A stretch of 64,000 nt of DNA from Asterella californica (lineage: Eukaryota; Streptophyta; Marchantiopsida; Marchantiales; Aytoniaceae). The notes under the pieces are model-generated. The model searched no databases and was not told the origin of the DNA. It worked only from the letters and a program-made list of their open reading frames with translations. The position numbers and the translations under genes were made by a program. Below, in pieces: positions 59,701-64,000 of this stretch (positions are counted from its first letter, which is position 1; each line of letters starts with the position of its first letter). The stretch is from assembly GCA_036924285.1 (NCBI GenBank), contig JAYKYS010000019.1, forward strand, positions 1,674,001 to 1,738,000. The letters run 5' to 3'.

Positions 59701-59924
59701 AAAAAACATAAATGTTTGAAACATTGATGTTGTAGCTGGATCCAATTGCAACTTTGGTAGTCCTCTTGAACTACTCATTCCATCTCCTTCTCAACATCAC
59801 TCATCAATGTTGACTTTCACTTCTAAACTTCCACAACTTTCCACCTCGGATCTTTCACGTCGAGTTCACCACATGTGGTATCTTCGTTTATGTGAAAGAT
59901 GCACCCGAGAATACACGGTCTGAT

Positions 59925-60427
59925 CGAACTCTCATCGTCAGCATCTCGCGTGTCATGTGTAGAGTTGTATCTCCTGATATTCTTAGAGATGTCTGCAGTT
60001 GGAATGACATCTCTCCACCTCGGACTTCCTCAGACCCAAATCAATGCATGTTGTCTTCCTCAACATCAACGACTGGGCTCCAGAGTCTAACAAGACTTTC
60101 TATGATGGATACACCTCCCCTGAAGGTGCCATCAAACAGAATATACCACTGTTATCCAACAACCAGATGACCAGCACGGTCAATCGTCGACCTAGTTGAT
60201 AACTCATCTAACTTGACAGCCGCTGCTTGCCAAGTACTACTGGTAGCAGTCTTGATCCTCGACTCCGTGGACTATAAAGCCTCAGCGGTCCTATCGATCA
60301 ACTACCACCAATCTCTCAACCTCCACGATAGTCATCGAGCAGTCTGCAACATGTCGAGCATGTCTCTCACTCAAGGGTCACCTATGATGGCTTTGATGAA
60401 AGCACACCATTCACTTGAGAGAAAATG
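59925..60427 (-). pseudogene. family A Gag C-terminus/protease remnant, copy 4
   Basis: It aligns with 14,280-14,868 and with the protease at 45,206-45,640; the reverse complement encodes pieces like SRIKTATSST and STRSTIDRAG. The frame is broken. It abuts the family B LTR at 60,428, the same junction as at 14,869. Confidence 0.55.
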
Positions 60428-61127
60428 CTAAGTTCAATCTTTCACACACCCATAAACTCATAAAAAATTCTCTATTCTAAAGACGTCTCTCAAGTTCTCA
60501 CCTTCTAAAGTCTTACTCTCTCTTTATATTGCTCAAAATGTCATTATGAGGATGTGAAAACAATGATGTGGAGCTCTTCTCTACTCCTCTATTTATACAT
60601 TCTAAGGTTTTATTTTGGTACCCTCTGATAACTCAATCATAACTATTTTTATCAGGTTTTACTAAAATATTATCTAATTCTTATCTTTCCACATGGGCTT
60701 ATTTCTTCAAAGTCAACAACTTCTAGAAAGATTCTAGAATATTCTAAAGGAATCTCAAATTTCCACCCTCTCTACACTAGGACCCACTAAAAAATTACAT
60801 GTGGAATCTCTTTTGTTTTTAATGCTCACAAAGTCAATAACTTTAGTCCCACCACTAATATCAAGTAAAAAAAGAGATAAGAGATATTTTCCACCTCCTT
60901 TCTACTTTTTAGACAAGATGACAAGATAGTAGTGCTCACTATTTAGGAAATATCTGAATTTTGTCTAAAAGTAAAGCTAAGTTTAACCATAACTAACTTT
61001 AGCTAGTCATGATTAACTTGATACCTCCTTAAACTTCTGGAGCAACAAATAAACATTCTCCATTCTTAGTTATAACTAAACATTTTATTAGTAGACAAAC
61101 TTTCTGTGTGTAACATAAGTTGTTACA
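60428..61127 (-). repeat. family B LTR, copy 3
   Basis: 700 bases, TGCTAAG...GTTACA on the plus strand, matching 14,869-15,597. A minus-strand TATAAATA is at 60,590-60,597. GGGACTAAAA, a polypurine tract, precedes it on the coding strand. Confidence 0.75.
60590..60597 (-). promoter_or_regulatory. TATA box of family B LTR
   Basis: TATAAATA on the minus strand at the same place as in the LTR at 14,869-15,597. Confidence 0.5.
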
Positions 61128-62525
61128 TTTTAGTCCCGACCGAATCTCCTTCCTCCAAATTTTTGATGGTACATGTGAAGTTGCTCCACACATTATCTAC
61201 AACAAAAAGATCAAAATATCTAAGAAGAAACTTCTTCCTAGCCCTCTTGAATCTTATAGCACCATACAACATTATCCAGTCTCTGACTTGAAAAGGTTTT
61301 ATCTTCCTCTTGCCTTGTCGTTTGTCGTAACTCCTTTTATGATATGCTTGAGCTCGTTCTGTCTGGATCATTGCTACCGCTCGGGTCTCTTCCAACTCGA
61401 TGAGTTGCTCCCTCCTTGATCTGACGACGTCTTTTCTCTTCGACCTCTTCAACTTTCATTGAATAGTTTGAAAAGTATCAAATTTGAATTGATCTGCAAC
61501 TTGGACTCCATTGCATAAATAATTCAAAATGAGAAATATCCAGTAAAAGTCTTTGTTGTCATTCGATACTCTCATAAAATGACATGTAGTCCTTATTCTA
61601 AGTATGTTTCGCAGTCTCAACAATACATCTTTGACGAGCATCATACAAAGAGTAAGATTGATCTTCTCTACAAGATTGTTAGCATTTGGTTTGTATGACG
61701 TCATTACTCGTGGCTTGATAGAAAAGTGTTGCAACATAGTAGTAGTCATGCTCCTTACAAACTCTCCTCTTCTATCTGACCAACTCTAACGGGTATCCAA
61801 ATCTTGTGATGATCGTCTCTCATAAGAATCTATCCATTTTTGTTTCATTAGTCTCTCTCAAAGGTCTAACCTCTACCCCCTTGGTACAGTAGTCAGTGGC
61901 AACTACAATATATCTATTGCTTCGAGGTGTCTTATTAAGATGACCTACAAAGTCAATATCTCACTTCTCAATGGTCATCACACTGAAATTGGTCTAAACG
62001 GAGATGCTCTAGTAGACTTTAGAGCAAATGCTTGACATACATTAGAAGTTTTGCAATAGTCTAAACACTCTTTGAAAATACCTCATCCAAAATCTTGAAG
62101 ACAGTTATCTTATCAGCAAAGTGACATCTGCAAACAGTAGCGTCGTGAAACTCGTGCATTAGCTTGAAATTCTCCTTCTAGCCAACTGCTCTCCTTAGTA
62201 ATCCATCTGCTCCTTGACGAAATAGAGTTTCTTTCACAATGGTGTAAGATTTACATCTCTTGATCAACGCGTTATGTTCTCGGGTATGCATACCTTCTAG
62301 GAAAGAGCCATCTGCAAAGAAACTCTAGATTTCTTTGTACTCGTTCGATATCCTCTCAGTGCTTGTGATGGTCATCACTTGCTCGTCCGGAAATGAATCA
62401 TCAAACGATCTTTCTCCCTCATCATCATAAGTCCTCGACAAGAGATCGTCACTTGCATATTTTTTCTTGACCTATCATCGATCACTTATTCATATTTTGT
62501 TAGAAGGATACTCCAACGGGTATAC
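61128..62525 (-). pseudogene. family B integrase with RNase H trace, copy 3
   Basis: Leftward on the minus strand: an RNase H trace near 62,520-62,400, the integrase zinc-binding region near 62,280-62,080, core pieces at 61,749-61,456 (MLQHFSIKPRV, YKPNANNLVEKIN), and a C-terminal part at 61,452-61,123 (RAQAYHKRSYDKRQGKRKIKPFQVRDW, then RYFDLFVV). It is collinear with 15,640-17,105. Frameshifts and stops throughout. Confidence 0.75.
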
Positions 62526-62529
62526 GACC

Positions 62530-64000
62530 TTCGACATTAGGCTTATTATTCTAACCTTTTGGACGAGAAAGGTTGAGATGATAAAATAAAACCGCTGCTA
62601 ACAATTTTCTCTTATTGGATAATCTGTCGATCTATGTCTCTTGGGGTCTTGGAGCGATGCATACGTCTAACATTCAATATTTATACATAAACATATTTTT
62701 CACATGAGATAAGTCTTTAATTGTAACTTAATACTTCTAGAATTCACATTAATAATTCACGGACAGGAATTTAATTTAACCTTGATCCAAAGAATAAGTC
62801 TAAAAATCATGTCTAGACCTATTATTCCTTTCCGCTCTCCATACTTGTCATCTTTTTTTCTTCTAAAACTTGAACTCCAAGTTGAATGCATATTCACCTT
62901 AACATTCGATTCCTCCACCTTAAGATGAAAGAGCAGAATATGCAAGGTGGTTTTAGTTTATCACCTAACCTTTCTCATTGGTTAAGGTTTTAAATTTATC
63001 ACTTAATCTTATATTAACTGATAAATTAAACTTCTAATAAAAACTTTTATCTTATCGGACTGTCCGCAGGTCTTATGTCTCTTGAAGCGAAGTTTCACAT
63101 GCTTTACTTATAGGTTTTGTCTACCACTTTGGGCATGTGTTTAACAATTAATATTTATACATAAAATATATTTTCTCAAATTTATCTCATGGGGTTAGAC
63201 TAAGCATATAATTGTACAAGTACAGACTTCAAAATACTTAGGATTTCCACTAACAATTTGTGGAAAATAACTATTTATCTTGATTCCAGAAGTCTGATAA
63301 TCGCCCGACCTTGTATGGATTCCAGATCGATTGCACTCCAAGATTTTCTTTTTGCTCTTCACTGTTGTCCTCTCATTTCTTTCTTGTTAAAACTCTAAGT
63401 TGCATGCATATCCTTGGATCTCGAGAGTACAATTTTTTGTATTTTGCTGATAACATGTACGAGTCAAGATGCATTTTAATAATCTTAGTATTTTTTATCT
63501 TTAATAAATTTATATTTTATAAAAATAATCTAATATAAAACAAATTATATATTTTACTTTAAAACTAGTCTATTTCAGTTCCATTGATTTTTAAATTTTA
63601 CTAAAAATTAATAGATTACTATGTTTGCATTACGCAAAATATTCTACATAATTAAAATTTATTAAATGCTGTGGTTATGTCATAAGTACGAACCATTACT
63701 TCAATATAAAAATATGGATGCTAGATATTTGAATGAGTTTGATAAACCCGATAAAGAGATATCTCTAGAGTCTATATAGCTGTTTTTTTTATCTGTGTTC
63801 AAAGTGTTCAAAGTGTGTGAAGTAATGTTAGACTTCTGCTTGGAGAAAGTATGGCTCGTTGGCCTATTCTCTCCGATGAACGGAGGACCAGCTGCACAGG
63901 TGCAACCAGGCGTTTGTTTTCGTCATTGCCAAGCGTCGAGCTAGATTCGAACTTGGACCTTTCGCTCGAGAAGCGAAATCCAAAATCCATTGGACTACAG
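62530..64000. repeat. AT-rich segment S, copy 3 (cut by window end)
   Basis: Homologous to 17,108-18,765, including the AACCTTT...AAAGGTT start, the palindrome at 62,989-63,030 and the SINE-like repeat. It runs off the window. No supported gene. Confidence 0.55.
63845..64000 (-). repeat. tRNA-derived SINE-like repeat, copy 3 (partial)
   Basis: On the minus strand, 64,000 down to 63,932 reads CTGTAGTCCAATGG (A-box-like), an anticodon arm TTTCGC/GCGAAA with loop TTCTCGA, and AGTTCGAATCT (B-box-like). The acceptor 5' end is cut by the window. The anticodon stem is better kept than in copies 1 and 2. Confidence 0.55.

Noticed and set aside
1..64000. a multigene defence or metabolic cluster
   Set aside because: Only one host gene is supported; everything else recognised is retroelement sequence, so no such system can be claimed.

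Overview
This is a repeat-dominated nuclear window from a land plant. The evidence is one spliced plant-type gene, Ty3/gypsy integrase and reverse transcriptase remnants, a LINE with a plant-type zinc-binding tail, TG...CA LTRs and tRNA-derived repeats. A bryophyte, perhaps a liverwort, fits the look of the gypsy integrases and of the GAAGAC-rich coiled-coil element. That assignment is inference from family resemblance only. No bacterial, organellar or CRISPR features were seen.

Layout. 1-5.3 kb: a GAAGAC-rich retroelement (family C) with a broken Ser-rich/coiled-coil ORF. 5.3-22.5 kb: a nested array of two Ty3/gypsy families. Family A shows zinc-knuckle Gag, protease, a conserved linker, RT, RNase H and integrase. 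Family B shows RNase H, integrase and a ~0.7 kb LTR. A composite block of these pieces plus an AT-rich segment S occurs as two partly overlapping units here and again, cut by the window edge, at 59.9-64.0 kb. 23.1-25.0 kb: second copy of the family C leader, joined abruptly to a 5'-truncated LINE (25.0-26.8 kb). 28.2-28.6 kb: a short LINE-tailed element with perfect 15-bp target-site duplications. 28.6-32.8 kb: mostly AT-rich sequence and the presumed upstream region of the gene.

32.8-36.3 kb holds the only convincing host gene: four coding exons that splice in frame into a 454-residue protein. It carries an eight-cysteine zinc-binding module like that of plant extra-large G proteins (XLG) but no G domain. 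36.3-40.9 kb has no recognisable gene. 40.9-47.1 kb is the longest family A copy (minus strand), interrupted by a 1.67-kb TG...CA insertion. 49.1-56.4 kb is a structurally complete, non-autonomous LTR element encoding only Gag, with 2.0- and 2.7-kb LTRs, a polypurine tract and a GCGT target-site duplication. A decayed homologous Gag lies on the minus strand at 59.1-59.7 kb.

Almost all element ORFs carry stops or frameshifts, so the window is largely a graveyard of nested, recombined retroelements around one gene. No cooperating multigene system was recognised. The most distinctive items are the Gag-only element with unequal LTRs, the amplified shared-LTR composite block, the GAAGAC hexamer enrichment, the recurrent AATAAA-containing palindromes, and a small ORF of unknown function kept in three copies.
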